64,000 nt of DNA, from assembly GCA_964016985.1 (NCBI GenBank), contig OZ024830.1, positions 21,042,387 to 21,106,386 on the forward strand. The letters run 5' to 3'. Of the stretch, positions 9,825-21,929 are shown piece by piece (the first letter of the stretch is position 1; each line of letters opens with the position of its first letter). The notes below the pieces were generated by a model. It made no database searches. It was not told the DNA's origin and worked only from the letters and a program-made list of their open reading frames with translations. This DNA comes from Anodontia alba. Lineage: Eukaryota; Mollusca; Bivalvia; Lucinida; Lucinidae. The translations under genes were made by a program, and so were the position numbers.

Positions 9825-11763
9825 GGAGATTATGGTGGTCAGTTGGTTGATTGATTATGGCAGATTACAGGCATAGAACAGTCTAGCAATTTGTTCATCT
9901 AACTGCTTCCACATACTACACTCTGTTGAAACGACAAACCTACTGAAACTAGTCTTCTGAGTTTTGGTCTCTTTGCTAGTGGCTGATCATTCGATAGTTT
10001 CAGGTTCAGATGTTATTTCTTCAAGTGGCTGCTTGGCAATACTTTCTGGCTTTTTAGCCCTAGACATGTTTGTCTACGAGTCTTCAGTCTTAAGACTTTA
10101 GCACTAACTTAATATTACAGTCTTTGCACCTTGCACTGTTTTTTTTTTTTTTTTTGTTATCTTCCAAAATAGTGAAGAAGTTCCAAATTGGGTCTTTAGG
10201 CTTCATTTTTGACACCTTCAGCTTAATGATAAGATAAGCTACTATCTAGATTGCATATAACTCAAAATTTCACACATTAGGAATAAAGCCTGGTGTCAGT
10301 GTATAATACAGGTATAATATCAGGGACATGTGATTGAAAACTTTGGCAATTAGATCTATGTCACACCCACTGCAGTGGCATGGGGCAGCTTTTACACCTT
10401 TTAATCTGTTTCGACAGCAATTTACAGGTGTTGCAGATACTTAAATATACTTACAGACATTAGTGAATCTTCAGACATTGTTTGGTTAATTAATTACAGC
10501 CTTTTACAGATGTACTACTTCACAGGCCTAAAGATTAATGACAGGTGTATTTCACACATTTACAATATGTGACAATTTTCTGCAATAACATCAAAATTAT
10601 ATGTTAGCTGCTTTTTTATGTAACCTTGTGTGGTACAATCTGGTACAACATTTTTTTCTGTCAAACAAAATAGGACCTTTCATAAATCCTTTAAAGTCCA
10701 TGATAAAATCAGCTTATTTATATTCCTGTAAATCAAAATATGAACAATTAATCTAACCTTTAAAGGATAATATAATAATAAAGAGTGTTTGGTTGAAAAG
10801 AAAGACCTGTCCATAATTCAGTGAGTCAATCCAATCAACCTCTTCAGCTGACCAGTAATTATGCCTTTTGACTTATGATTAAAAAAAAAAAAGGACCTCA
10901 GATAATTACTGTTACATGTATTGATAGAAATATTTGTCTTGTTCACTGATGAAAATATAGTCTAACCTCATGTACATGATGTAGGGGGAATGCTTTTAAG
11001 ACTAGTTTATCAACAGGGCAGAGGCATATACGCTAGTGATTTAATCAACCCAATTGACCACCAATCGACCACCAATCGACCAAAAATGACCGGTTAAAAC
11101 AGGTTTTAACCACCGGCCCGGTCAAAACTCATATTGACCGGCTTTTTGCCAACCTTGGGTGAGCGCACTAGCTCCTAGAGCTATAGGTACCGGGATCGAT
11201 CCCAGGCTTAGACAAGGGAATTTTCGGTGTCCGAACACGCTTTCATTTGTGTCATTTGCAGGCATGACAGGAATACATTGCGCCGTCCTTCGGATAGGAC
11301 ATTAACTGGAAGCCAATCACACCCTGCGCAGTTTAAAGAACCTTATGGTAATTCCAAATGGTTACTTGTAGGCCTTTATTCTGCAATCCAGTGTACAAGG
11401 TTACACCTGACTAGACTGTCTGAGAGGGCATATGGCAGTATATAGAGAAAGAAAGAGCTATAGAATTAATGGTCATTAGAAAAACTACTCAGAAAATGGT
11501 AGTTTCCAAAGAGTTTTTTTTTTTTTTATTTCTCTCGCGTGCTACAAGTTGCATACTCCATGCTGACACACTTTGATAAGCAAACATGGTTAACATTAAA
11601 ACACAACTTGATCAGTCCATACATCCGTGAGACCGATACACTGAACAGCATATTCCCAGCTGATCTAGACATAATTCGAATTTGCAATAAGATAATTAAC
11701 TGGTATTCTTTGATCCCAAAACTCACGCCATTAATAGATTTGTTTGTTGTATGACTAGCCGTG
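9825..11763 (+). repeat. 1.94-kb tandem unit, copy 3
   Basis: Third copy of the unit, without the SINE seen in copy 2. It ends at ACTAGCCGTG, where sequence becomes unique (ACAAGTAACATGG). Confidence 0.9.
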
Positions 11764-12439
11764 ACAAGTAACATGGTACCTTATAATTTTTGTGTATTTT
11801 TTGCTCATCAAAATGATTGTTTCTTTAGACCAGATACAATTTCTAAACCCACAAGAATCTATCCAGCAAACTGTAGCATCTAACCAGAATGTACACATGC
11901 ACTGGTGCAGTCCTTGGCTATTCGAATATGCATTGAATTATATACAAATTTTCACTTGTTCCCGCATGGACAATCATTGTGATGATAAAGGTAACGTGCC
12001 TTATGAGAAAAACAATCTTATTATATTGTTGGGATGATGTTAAATTGACAGCACTGTGCATGCAACTCGCCATCTTCATTAAAGTCATAGCTCTAGAAAA
12101 GTAAATTTAACACTGAGATGACCGCTTGTTTATTCTATTGTCCATTCTCATTGAAAGTAACTGAAAAATTGTGACAGTATGAGGCCTGTTAGTAAGCCTT
12201 GCTGAGACACTTCAACTGAGTACCCATAATGTGTGTTTTGGTGGAGGAATAAGAAAAATATCTGTAGACTCGTCTTATCTGGGGCTATACTTTGTTATCA
12301 TTCACATTGGTTTGACTCTTTACCAGTCAAATTTAGCAAAACTTTCTGCATGTACCAGGTATTGAAAAAACAAAACAAAAACTTTTTAAATGATATGCAT
12401 CTGTCACAAGTCTAAGATTTTGACCCTTAACCACTCAAT
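11764..12439. other. Derlin-2 intron 1, unclassified sequence
   Basis: AT-rich intron with no recognised gene or terminal repeat. Short ORFs at 11792-12037 and 12233-12415 have no protein-like features. Confidence 0.5.
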
Positions 12440-12520
12440 GGGCAATTTCAGCAGGTGACAAATGGATGATATTTTTTAATTTTTCTCCAGAAAATAGGCT
12501 TTGACATTTCATGTTAACTT
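12440..12520. mobile_element. P4 hairpin MITE, left half (split by the LINE)
   Basis: CAGCAGGTGACAAATGG, TTTCTCCAGAAAATAGG and GACATTTCATG blocks match the left arm of the P4 family seen whole at 41840-41965. The right arm (ATGAAATGTCAAACC, TGTCTGCTGAAATTTT) resumes at about 16850-16925, on the other side of the LINE. Confidence 0.55.
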
Positions 12521-12620
12521 TATCATACCTTCATACCGCTCCGTTGAAGTAAAGTAAGCCTGAAAAGGCTTGTCAACTTCTTCTTTAATGTCATCTCATC
12601 TAAATACCCACTTCCGGTCG

Positions 12621-15600
12621 CTAATATACTTGGTCTGTATCAAATCTCCTCCTGCTCCATATTTTGTCGATTCTAGTTTTGAACTGTATTACTGTTTCGC
12701 TCTCAACCACATCATCGGTTAATGAGTTCCAGTCGTCAATGCAACCTATGGGAAAAGTCTGACTTCTGAATGTTTTGTTACACCTTGGTTTTTGAAGCTT
12801 GAAGATATGTCCTCTTGTAGCATTGTCATAGAAAGATAGACCAAACTTATCTACACTTGTATCCTCAATGTTGGCCACAATTCTAAAAAGCTGAATCATG
12901 TCATATCTTTTCCGACGATAATACAATGACGGTAAATTTAATGCTTTCAGTCTTTCATGATAAGTCCTTTAGTTCTGGGACTATTTTCGTTGCCCGTCGC
13001 TGCACATTTTCTAGCATTTGTCTATACTTCTTTGTGGACGGATTCCAAACTGGAGATCCATAATCGAGGACAGAACATATTAAAGTCTTATATACAACAA
13101 GGAATATTTCCTTATTCATGAACGAAAATGTCCTTTTTACCATTCCGAGTAGTCTGTTTGCCTTGTTTATTGTCACTGTTGTATGTTTGTTGAACTTGAG
13201 GTTTTCCTCGAAGATAATACCTAAATCTTTCTCTTCTACGTCTTTAGTTAATGTTTTCAATTCACTTTCTTTATTTATCATTTTATTGTGAAAGTCATAT
13301 TTAACATTTCTGTATTGGATATATTTACATTTGTTTATATTGTGCTCCAATAACCATTCTTGTCCCCAGTATCATGAATCAATCAGATCACTTTGTAATT
13401 CTTCTTGGTCTGAACGCTCACCAATAGCGGAATAAATCTTCGCATCGTCAGCGAAGATTTTACAGAATTTCCTCAACTGATCAGGCATGTCATTTACATA
13501 AATGATGAATAGTACAGGCCCCAGGACTGAGCCCTGGGGCACTCCGGATACAACGTTTCTCCAATCCGAACTTTCACCATTTAGCATTACTCTTTGACGT
13601 CTGTCACTTAGAAAGTCTCTGACCCATTCTAATACTTCTCCCTGAATACCATATCCTTCTAATTTCTGCAGCAGCCTTCTATGTGGTATCGAATTGAACG
13701 ATTTACGTATATCCAAATATACAGCATCCACCTGTTTACCTTCATCCAAAGATTTTGTCCAATAGTCTAATACTTCCAATAATTGCAGCAGACAACTACG
13801 CTTGTCCTGCAGTCTCTTTCGATAGACGCGGATGACAGTTGTCGGGTCCCATAGATTTTGATGTTTTCAATGATTTCAGTCTTTTACATATTTTGTCTGT
13901 TGATGTGACTAACTTTGACACTGGCTCATCATTATATCGTAAGTGAAATACTGGCAATGGTCCTGTCGGTTCATCTACAAATACTGATGCAAAGAAGTCA
14001 TTTAACAAATTTGCTTTTGCCTCATTTTCTTGAACTATATGTCCTACTTAGTCTTTTAAGTCAGAAACACCTGCTTTACATTTAGTTTTTTGACATACAT
14101 ATGCCCAAAAGTCCTTTTGGTTATCCTTCATGTTCATGACAATGTTTTTCTCGTATTTTCTCTTTGATGTCCTAGTAGTCCTTGTACATGCATTCCTCAC
14201 CTTGCAGTAATCAAAATAATCTATCTGGTTTTGTGTATGTAAATATCTGTTCCAAGCTCTGTGTTTTTTCCTTACAGCATCAAGGTATTTACTGTCCATC
14301 CATTTTTGTTTCTTTTTAGATTGTCGTCTTAATGGGATATGCTTTTGTATAGAGTCTTGTAACTTATCCTGGAAAAATTTCCAGCTCTCTTTTACGTCTA
14401 AGTTTTCCATTTGACCCCAATTAATGGCCTGAAGCTCTGAGTTTATAGCTACATAATCTCCCCTGTGAAAGTTATATTTCATGTACTTGAATTCTTAAGT
14501 TCTGGGTTACAAATCAAACACATGCTAAATGAGATATGGTCACTGGCCCCTAAGCCACTACTGTACTGTATATTGTCTACTATTTCATTTCTATCCACCA
14601 ATACTAAGTCTAAAATATTTGCAGTCTGTCCTGTTCTATATCTTGTAGGTCTCACAATCTCCTGAGATAAAAAATTGTCTCTAAGACATTCAATGAACTG
14701 AAATTCCGCATGTGTTTCATTGTGTTCGATACTCCAATCATTCCAGTTTATACCTGGGTAGTTAAAATCACCCATAATAACTGTATAGTTAGACTTGACA
14801 CTAACAGCTGAAGATATAAGTTGATTCAATCTCACATTATTGGCAAGGCCACTACCTGGACTCCTCTAAATAGCACCAGTCAACAAAGTTTCATTGTTTT
14901 TCATTTTCAATTCACACCAGCAAGATTCTTTAAAGGGTTTATTATTTAAAGCAGAACATTCTGTATACATGTATGACAGTTTTTTATGTATGTATATTCC
15001 GACGCCTCTGCATTTGTCTTCAATTCTACTTGTACACAAATTATAGCTGTCTAACTGAAATTCAACTATATTCAAGTCTGTTGCTTTCACTGTCTTAGGA
15101 AATAACTCTGTAATTACAATAACATCAGGTCTATTTAGTTCTATTTCAGCTAACATTTCCTCTCTCTTATTCAAATTGCTATCTGCATTTGTATACCAAA
15201 TTTTTATCCCTTCATTTTGGTTCTGCATATTGTCTGTGTTTGATGTTGATGATGACCTACTATACAAAATAGTACTTTCAGAGTTTATTGTACTTTCATC
15301 ATCTGAGCTCTGAACAAAGGAAAATTCACTGTCTGTATCATTTGAGTCAAAATCACTGTCACTTTCAGTGTCTGCATTATCTGAGTTTGAATTGCTGTAT
15401 AATATTGTACTGTTTGTGCTCAAATTTAATAAATTAGATTCTGAGTCACCATACAATACAGTATCTTCAGAACAAACGGAACTGTCTGACAAATTATTGT
15501 TATCTTCATGTATACAGTTTTCAACAATATTCAAATTAACGGCTGGACGATCCTCATCGTTATTAATTAATGGTTGACCTTCTGAACTTTGAACTTCTAA

Positions 15601-15660
15601 CAAAGGATGAACATCTGAACTAGGAACATTTGAACAAGAACAATTTGAACTTATATACAT
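12621..15660 (-). pseudogene. LINE ORF2 (endonuclease-reverse transcriptase), broken
   Basis: Endonuclease motifs are visible: IKIWYTNADSNLNK near the domain start, GDFNYPGINW around 14760, and SDH around 14535. RT motifs include AVYLDIRKSFNSIPH, SGVPQGSVLGPVLF and the catalytic FADD (around 13445), followed by the CR1-type thumb and C-terminal DWNSLTDDVV region. The frame is broken by in-frame stops near 14866, 14048 and 13372 and by frame changes near 14480, 13790 and 12950. An Asp/Ser-rich, low-complexity N-terminal stretch (15240-15560) precedes the endonuclease. It could not make active enzyme as it stands. Confidence 0.85.
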
Positions 15661-15679
15661 TTCACCATCATTACTACAG

Positions 15680-16639
15680 TTAGGTTCTTCGAAAAGTTTG
15701 CCCCCTAGGGCCCTGGCCCCTCAGGGTTCCACCTTCAACTTGTGCTTTTGCCGCAGATCTTGAAGCCCTCTTAGCTTTCACCATTTCTCTCTGTTTCCAT
15801 GTCAGGTCGTGATGGAAAAAGACATACTTATACTTTCCTCCCTTTGCAGCATTTATAGTTTCATGTAATGATTCCAAGACATGCCTTTTCTTTTCTATAT
15901 CATTGAAAGTCAATCTTAATGGTCTAGTTTTCCTCTTCCTGTTCTGACTTAAATTTTCATTCAGACTAGCTGGGTCTTCAAGTAATGACTGACTCTGGCT
16001 AGAAGTATGACCAAATGCTCCCTGCACTAACTCGGCAGGCCCTTCATCCTCACTATTGTCATTTTGAATAGGTCTTCCAATCCACGTAATCTTAGCTATA
16101 CCAAACTCTTCCTCCTCCCCCATTACCTCTTTTAGGATGCCATACAGTTTATGCTCATCTTCTTGTCTTCTATTCTCAATGTTCATGTCTTTGCTTTCTG
16201 CTAAACCGAAACACATCACATTCAATTTTCGTTCATCTATTTTCTTTTGTTCCTCCATTTCATCCCTAATCATACTTTCAATTTCTTGCTTCTGTACACC
16301 CTGGACTGCATCTCTATTCTTTAATTCTTGAACATCTGCAAGTTTTTCTTTCTGTGTTTTTTCTAGCTGACTAACTTTGTTTATTATCTTAGTGACTCCA
16401 TTGAAGCTAATTCTACAGTGTGTGCAGAACCATTGCAAGCCCTCATCCTGACTTTTAAACAGAGCCTCATATGACTTTGACGAAACTTTTGTGCATTTGA
16501 AACAATACCAATTATCACAGAAGTCACATTGCAAAGCTCTATCAGTTTCTTTAAGGCCAGTTTTACAATCTACACGCTGCTCATCGTCTTCATGTGCATC
16601 AGGCATGGTTTCGTTAGCACCCGATTTTGGGCGACCCAT
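15680..16639 (-). CDS. LINE ORF1, PHD-finger protein, 319 aa, intact
   Basis: ATG at 16639, stop at 15680. Cys38, Cys41, Cys46 and Cys49 followed by the WFCTHCR pair (around residues 70-76) form a PHD-type zinc finger. A coiled-coil-like Lys/Glu/Gln segment follows (about 85-140), then a region around LNVMCFGLAES resembling an RNA-binding fold of LINE ORF1 proteins, and a basic C-terminus. PHD fingers in ORF1 are known from CR1-clade elements. ORF1 ends 20 bp before the first ATG of ORF2 and lies in a different frame. The frame is intact although ORF2 is dead. Confidence 0.8.
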   Translation of the reverse strand: MGRPKSGANETMPDAHEDDEQRVDCKTGLKETDRALQCDFCDNWYCFKCTKVSSKSYEALFKSQDEGLQWFCTHCRISFNGVTKIINKVSQLEKTQKEKLADVQELKNRDAVQGVQKQEIESMIRDEMEEQKKIDERKLNVMCFGLAESKDMNIENRRQEDEHKLYGILKEVMGEEEEFGIAKITWIGRPIQNDNSEDEGPAELVQGAFGHTSSQSQSLLEDPASLNENLSQNRKRKTRPLRLTFNDIEKKRHVLESLHETINAAKGGKYKYVFFHHDLTWKQREMVKAKRASRSAAKAQVEGGTLRGQGPRGQTFRRT

Positions 16640-16990
16640 GATGTTCTGTGATTTCGATCTAACCGGGTAATTTCACAAAAATAAGTATTCAACAGGGAAA
16701 TCTGGACACTAAAGTATCTTTCTGCAAGATTTCTTGAAACTGCATCGATGATTCACGTAGATGTTCTTGAATTCATTTCTCAAGATTTATCTTCTTGTTT
16801 TCCCGCGACCGGAAGCGGAATCTTCTTTTATCCTGATGAGACAGTTTGTATGAAATGTCAAACCTTTTTTTAATGAAAAAAAAAAAAAAAATTACAAAAA
16901 GTTGTCTGCTGAAATTTTTACCAAGCTTGCTAAATGTTACATTTTCCCCTTAATTTCCTTTCTCACCTTTACATACTTGTTTCTTTCCAG

Positions 16991-17056
16991 CAACTAGATG
17001 TTATCACACCATTCCAGATCTACTTCAATCCGGATCTGATCTTCAAGCATTACCAG
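16991..17056 (+). CDS. DERL2: Derlin-2 exon 2 (residues 31-52)
   Basis: The acceptor TTCTTTCCAG ends at 16990 and the donor GTAACT begins at 17057. The 22 codons ([20 protein letters not shown] then YQ) match the conserved Derlin lumenal loop after the first membrane segment. Phase 0 at both ends. Confidence 0.95.
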
Positions 17057-17142
17057 GTAACTGTTTTGTGAGGTGCATTGCCCAGCTGAGATTCGTATGT
17101 AGTCTGTTTGGACATCTGAAGTCCTTACCTTATCAGAGGACT

Positions 17143-17354
17143 TTACCCTTGTATTGCTGAATAAATTAAATTGCCATGCCCGCTTCTAATTTTCAGCCAA
17201 TCGGATTACTTGATCCGGATTGTTGCTATAAATTCACGTACTTAATGGCATATAGTGCAGATCCAGATCAGTTGGCTTCTGAAGAAGCCAACTGATCTGG
17301 ATCTACACTGTTTGCAATGACAGGGTATATATGGTTCAGCATGACAGGGGTTAA
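17143..17354. mobile_element. P1 palindromic MITE (TTAA-type), copy 1
   Basis: Ends are TTACCCTTGTATTGCTGAA and its inverse TTCAGCATGACAGGGGTTAA. The centre is a hairpin, GATCAGTTGGCTTC / GAAGCCAACTGATC, at about 17265-17310. Seven sister copies occur in the window. TTAA targets and CCCTTG ends suggest piggyBac-type mobilisation; no transposase is present. Confidence 0.75.
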
Positions 17355-17394
17355 GAAGGAGAATTTGGTGATCATTCTGGGATAATATTCTTAT

Positions 17395-17475
17395 TGCTCC
17401 ATAAAACATATGTTGAGAATGCTCATTAGAATGCCTCTGCAAGGCTGTTCTGATGGGTACCCACAAAATATTGTG
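17395..17475. mobile_element. P2 hairpin MITE, degenerate copy
   Basis: ACATATGTTGAGAATGCTC...GCCTCTGCAAGGCTG...TGATGGGTACCCACAAAATA resembles the P2 family (whole copy at 62642-62836), but the arms have diverged. Confidence 0.4.
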
Positions 17476-17795
17476 TTATTTAAGTAAAAGGAGAAATTGA
17501 GAAAATTATCTCAGAATTATTGTTGTCATACTCAGTAACAATTCCTAGATGCATACTTATCCTAAAATTTGAACATGCTCATTTTACTAACTATCAATGT
17601 ATCTAATAGTTACTGTATGACAGGATAACAGTGTAGACTCTGATCAGATGATATGTTCTGTGGTGTCTGATCTGGGCCTACACAGTTTTCCCAGGTCTAC
17701 CTACAATTTGTTACAGTGGTTAAATAAGAAAAAAAAAATAAATAAAATACTCCTCTTATCTGGAGCCTTGATATTGTCACATAAATATTTTTGTT

Positions 17796-18004
17796 TTAAC
17801 CCTTGCTGAATAAATTAAGATGCCACACCCACTTCTAATTTTCAGCCAATCAGATTACTTGATACAGGTTGTTGAAACAAATTCACATTCTAAATGACAA
17901 ACAGTGTAGATCCAGATCAGTTAGCTTCTTCAGAAGCCAACTGATCTGGATCTACACTGTTTGCAAAGGCAGGGTATATCCGGGATCAACAGGACCAGTG
18001 TTAA
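17796..18004. mobile_element. P1 palindromic MITE (TTAA-type), copy 2
   Basis: Flanked by TTAA at 17796-17799 and 18001-18004, with central hairpin CAGTTAGCTTC/GAAGCCAACTG near 17919-17945. Same orientation as copy 1, with the long AT-rich arm first. Confidence 0.75.
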
Positions 18005-18229
18005 TTTACCATGAAAACATACCAAACCACTGGCTATTGTGTGAGAGGATGGAAACCAAACCTTTTGTGGATTGTACTCGAAAAAAAGTACCATATTTAC
18101 CTACCCATACCAAAAAAAAGTACAAAATAAGCACATTTTTGGGGTACAAAATAAGCACAAAATAAGTATACCTTTTTTGTATAGAAATGGCCCACTATCT
18201 GAAACATGGGCCAAATTGATACAAAATAG

Positions 18230-18930
18230 GTACATCTATAGAATATACCTATTTTGTACTTTAAGCTTTTTATATCTTTACATGTACCTAAAAAGTACTC
18301 TATGTGCCTAGAATGTACCCGGTGTACCAGCAGTGCCTATAATGTACCTGAGACTGTACCTGGTGTACCCTGTATGTACCCACAGTACCTAAAATGTACC
18401 TGAAATACCTAAAATGTGTCTGGGTACCTATTTACCAACAGTACCTAAAACGTACCTGTAGTACTCTGAAATACCTATAGTACCTAAAATATACCTGAAA
18501 TTCCTAAAATGTGCCTGGGTACCCAGAATGTACCTGGTGTACCCTGTATGTACCTGCAGTACCTAAAATGTACCTGGTATATCCTGAATGTGCCTGGGGT
18601 ACCCAAAATGTACCTTAGATACCTAAAATGTGCCTGGGTACGTAGAATGTACCTGGTATACCCTGTATGTACCTACAGTACCTAAAGTGTACCTGGTGTA
18701 CCCTTAATATACCTTTAGTACCAAAAATGTACCTGAAATATCTAAAATGTGCCTGGGTACCTAAAATGTACCCATACTTCACTGTACATGTACTTACAAT
18801 CATATGTACCTTAAATGTACTCCATGTGCCTAATATGTGCCAAAGGTACCTAATATGTGCTCCAAGTGCCTAATATGTACCCAGAAGTACATTTTTGGTA
18901 CACAGTTTCAGGTACATTTTAAGCACTCTA
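18230..18930. repeat. GTACCTAAAATGTACC short-period array
   Basis: Over about 700 bp the pentamer GTACC or its variants recurs roughly every 10-20 bp, mostly as GTACCTAAAATGTACCTG. The same motif in inverted form fills 21160-21540 near the other end of the same element. Confidence 0.8.
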
Positions 18931-20708
18931 TAAAATGTGCCTAAAATGAACCCGAGACTGATAGATAACATGACTATTGACCAATCACATTTCACCTACC
19001 TGATGTTAGCAGGTGCATTATGGGCACCTACTTGCCTCATAATTATTGGAATTATGTTGAAGGGCTGTAAAAACCAAACTGATGCAGATGAAAGGAACAA
19101 AAAGTTGTCCCCTTTTGAAATTACTTACTTATTTTATTTTGTTTTTTGGCTGATTGGGTTCAAACTGCTTCATTACAAATGGATAATATGATACACTGAA
19201 CTGCGTGTGACATTATGAGTTGTTGTGCAAGACACAGTCTTTTTTTGCTATATTTATATTCCAACTGTTCTTTACCTTTCACTATTTTTATAGTGAGGCC
19301 TGCTGGCTTAGTCAGCTACAGATTGGATTCCTATCGTGGCAAGGAAGAGGTTGCAAAATTGATGCCTGTCATGGCCACATATCATTGAAATAATTTCTAA
19401 ACCAATTCTGTGTATAAAACGATATTTTTATGCGCAAACTAGTTCTGGATATCAAAAACTGAATTATGGACATTTATTATAATAATAAAAATAAAACATG
19501 AATTATGGATTTACTCTACTGACCATTCTAAGGCAGTTGTCCAGGTGTTAGTCTTACTCTTTGTTGCTTTGTGGTTTATTCTACAAGGCAATTTGTTCTA
19601 CATCTTGCCTTGTGTTATTTTATTCTTGTGTTTTTCAGTCATTTTAGCATTGTGATTACCTCGCTTGGGGAAGAGAGAGCTAATCTTAGTGCTTTTCATA
19701 TGTATGTTCAATTTGCACTTGTATGGTTTTGTCTGTTTCCTCTTACTCTTGGTGTCTGGAAAGGGCTGTGACTTGTGATTGTGGCACTCCCTGGACTTCT
19801 CTTACCTTTTTTGGACTAAATATTTGCTGAGAACACCATATATACATGTATAGGAAATTATTTTGGGTGTCTGAGACAAGCATTTTCAACTCCTCAATAC
19901 ATCTTGCCACTAGACATCATAATCATATCCTATTTGAATTCAATGAAAGACTTTTGAAAGCACTGCAAATTTAAACATACATGTATACACATCATGTATT
20001 AAGACTCGCATACTTGACTTTTATTCCTTGAAATTAAAACATCCAATCTTTAATTTAGTTCACAAGCATGATAGAGGACTTCAATATTATTAAGGGGCTT
20101 ATCATAAACCAATATAATGCAGTTTACTTACAATTTCTAAACAGACAGTCTGACTGCTGACATTTTCAGTCACAGATCCATGGAAAATGAAATATACACT
20201 TGAACAAATGTCACAGAGTGGAAAATGCAATGAAAGTAGTAGCACCTGTACAAACTTGTATATGAATGCTTCTTTAAACGTAGTAAAAATAAATTCTCCT
20301 TACCTTAATACATGACCTTACATATTATATTAAGTTAAATCCTTCACATATTCTACATGTTTACTGCTCTATCTCTGTCTCTAAAATGGGCATTTCGGCA
20401 CTGATCCAGATTTATTTGGTCCAAGTATGTGGTCATAAATCTGATTTTCCTCAGAAAAATGTGGTACTGATTTAGAAGGAACATTATAAAATCATTATAA
20501 TCCTTCAAGTGGTTCATAGGCACATTATTGGTACATTGGTTATGTCACCAAGATAAGACAAAATAAAACAGTCTTTGTGTTGCTTCATACTTAATAACAT
20601 TATAACATGTCATAATAATTAATTAAATAAAAATCTACAAGTTAAGTTTGATACATTTGTAGTTTACTCTAAGAAACATAAATTTGGAAAAGTTAGAAAA
20701 TATAACAA

Positions 20709-20709
20709 A

Positions 20710-20742
<33 letters not shown>

Positions 20743-20745
20743 AAA
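20709..20745 (+). repeat. (CAA)n microsatellite
   Basis: About ten or more consecutive CAA units in Derlin-2 intron 2. Confidence 0.9.
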
Positions 20746-21599
20746 AATCAAGGGTATTATTATGCAAAGTCCTATTTGTTTTTTGGACCAGAATGATATA
20801 CATTTTCTATAGCATTTTCTATATTTGTTAAAAGAAAAAGAAAAAAAAAAACAACTACAAAAAGCATATTTTCCTTGTCATTTTAACTACAGCTTTCTGA
20901 AAAGTACAGCATTATGTATAAAATTAAATTAGATTGCCATTTTAACCTCATAATCTTAACATGATGAACATATATGAGTGTTTGGGCTTCCTGGCTATTT
21001 TCTGATTGCCCTTCAAAATCATACTTTTTACAGATAAAATGTGTAAAGGAGTATTATGTAGGAAATGCATTTCCATACATTTGTCCTTTTTTGACAGTAC
21101 ACTTAATACTAAATTTTTGTTTAGTTATTATTAAAGGGCTTCATTCTTCAAAAAAATGCTAAGACCACATAAAAGCACAAAAAAGGCACACATAAAAATG
21201 ACTAAGTTCTTTTGAGTAGCAATCTGAATTTCAAAGTTCTCAAAAGCCACATAATAGATACACTGCAAAAATCTAAGTTCTCATAAGTACATAAAAGGCA
21301 CATCAAAAAATGACAAAGTCCAGATCAGGTACACAATAAGCACACTGGAAATTTTTTTAAGTTTTTATGGGCACATGACAGGCACAATGAAAAATGACTA
21401 AGTCTGAATAAGCACAAAAAAGGCATGTTAAAAATTTCTAAGTTCTCAGTCAGGTACAAAATAAGTATACCTATTGTGTGCCTAAATCCTAAAGGCACAT
21501 AATAAGTACAAAATAGGTACATATTTATGTACCTATTTTGTACCTAATTTTGGTATGGGTAATTACTGCACTATGTGCTCAGGGTTTTAAAAAATATTT

Positions 21600-21910
21600 G
21601 GAAAACGTGGTAAAATATGTACCTACCTATACTAAGGGTAGACTTTAATAAAGAAAAAAGATTAGTGAAGGACTCATCAAATGATGCTTATATAATGTAT
21701 TTGTGTTTTTTTTTCTTCTGATTTTCTTTATAAAAGCAAATGTTGTGGGTACTCAAGTCAATGCAATTCAAATGGGTACCAACTACATATACCTTTATAA
21801 AGGAGCAGACAGAAAGTACACAGAATGTAGTCTGAAGATAATGGAATGGCTTGACTGTGCACTTACAGGGGTATGTGTGGTAAGTACATGTATGGTGAAT
21901 ATGGTACTTT
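21600..21910. mobile_element. P5 MITE, partial copy
   Basis: Matches the inside of the MITE at 26717-27080: AAAGATTAGTGAAGGACTCATC, GATTTTCTTTATAAAAGCA, GTGGGTACTCAAG and GCTTGACTGTGCACTTACAGG blocks are in the same order. The left terminus is separated from it by the 3.5-kb insertion ending at 21561. Confidence 0.55.
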
Positions 21911-21929
21911 CATTTCTGTACTTTTAATT

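Larger units (their letters stand above)
12521..16850 (-). mobile_element. CR1-like non-LTR retrotransposon, decayed
   Basis: Reading from high to low coordinates: a 5' leader (about 16640-16850), ORF1 with a PHD-type zinc finger, ORF2 with apurinic-type endonuclease and reverse transcriptase, and a 3' end whose last bases repeat the 8-mer AGGTATGA/CGGTATGA (12523-12538), as CR1-group elements often end. There is no RNase H and no LTR. Boundaries are approximate and come from where the interrupted P4 MITE resumes. It is near full length but inactivated in ORF2. Confidence 0.8.
18102..21561. mobile_element. 3.5-kb TIR element with GTACC-rich ends, unclassified
   Basis: Perfect 14-bp inverted ends TACCCATACCAAAA (18102-18115) and TTTTGGTATGGGTA (21548-21561), continued inward by inverted AAGTACAAAATAAGCACA-type blocks. 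It appears to lie inside a relative of the 26717-27080 MITE, because ATTACTGCACTATGTGC resumes outside. A clear target duplication was not found. There is no transposase-like ORF; two hydrophobic ORFs (18937-19191, 19571-19771) resemble no family I know. Most of the interior (19200-21150) is AT-rich and featureless. Confidence 0.6.

Noticed and set aside
18937..19191. 84-codon hydrophobic ORF
   Set aside because: No family resemblance, and it lies within a TIR element beside a GTACC array; hydrophobicity is expected from T-rich DNA.
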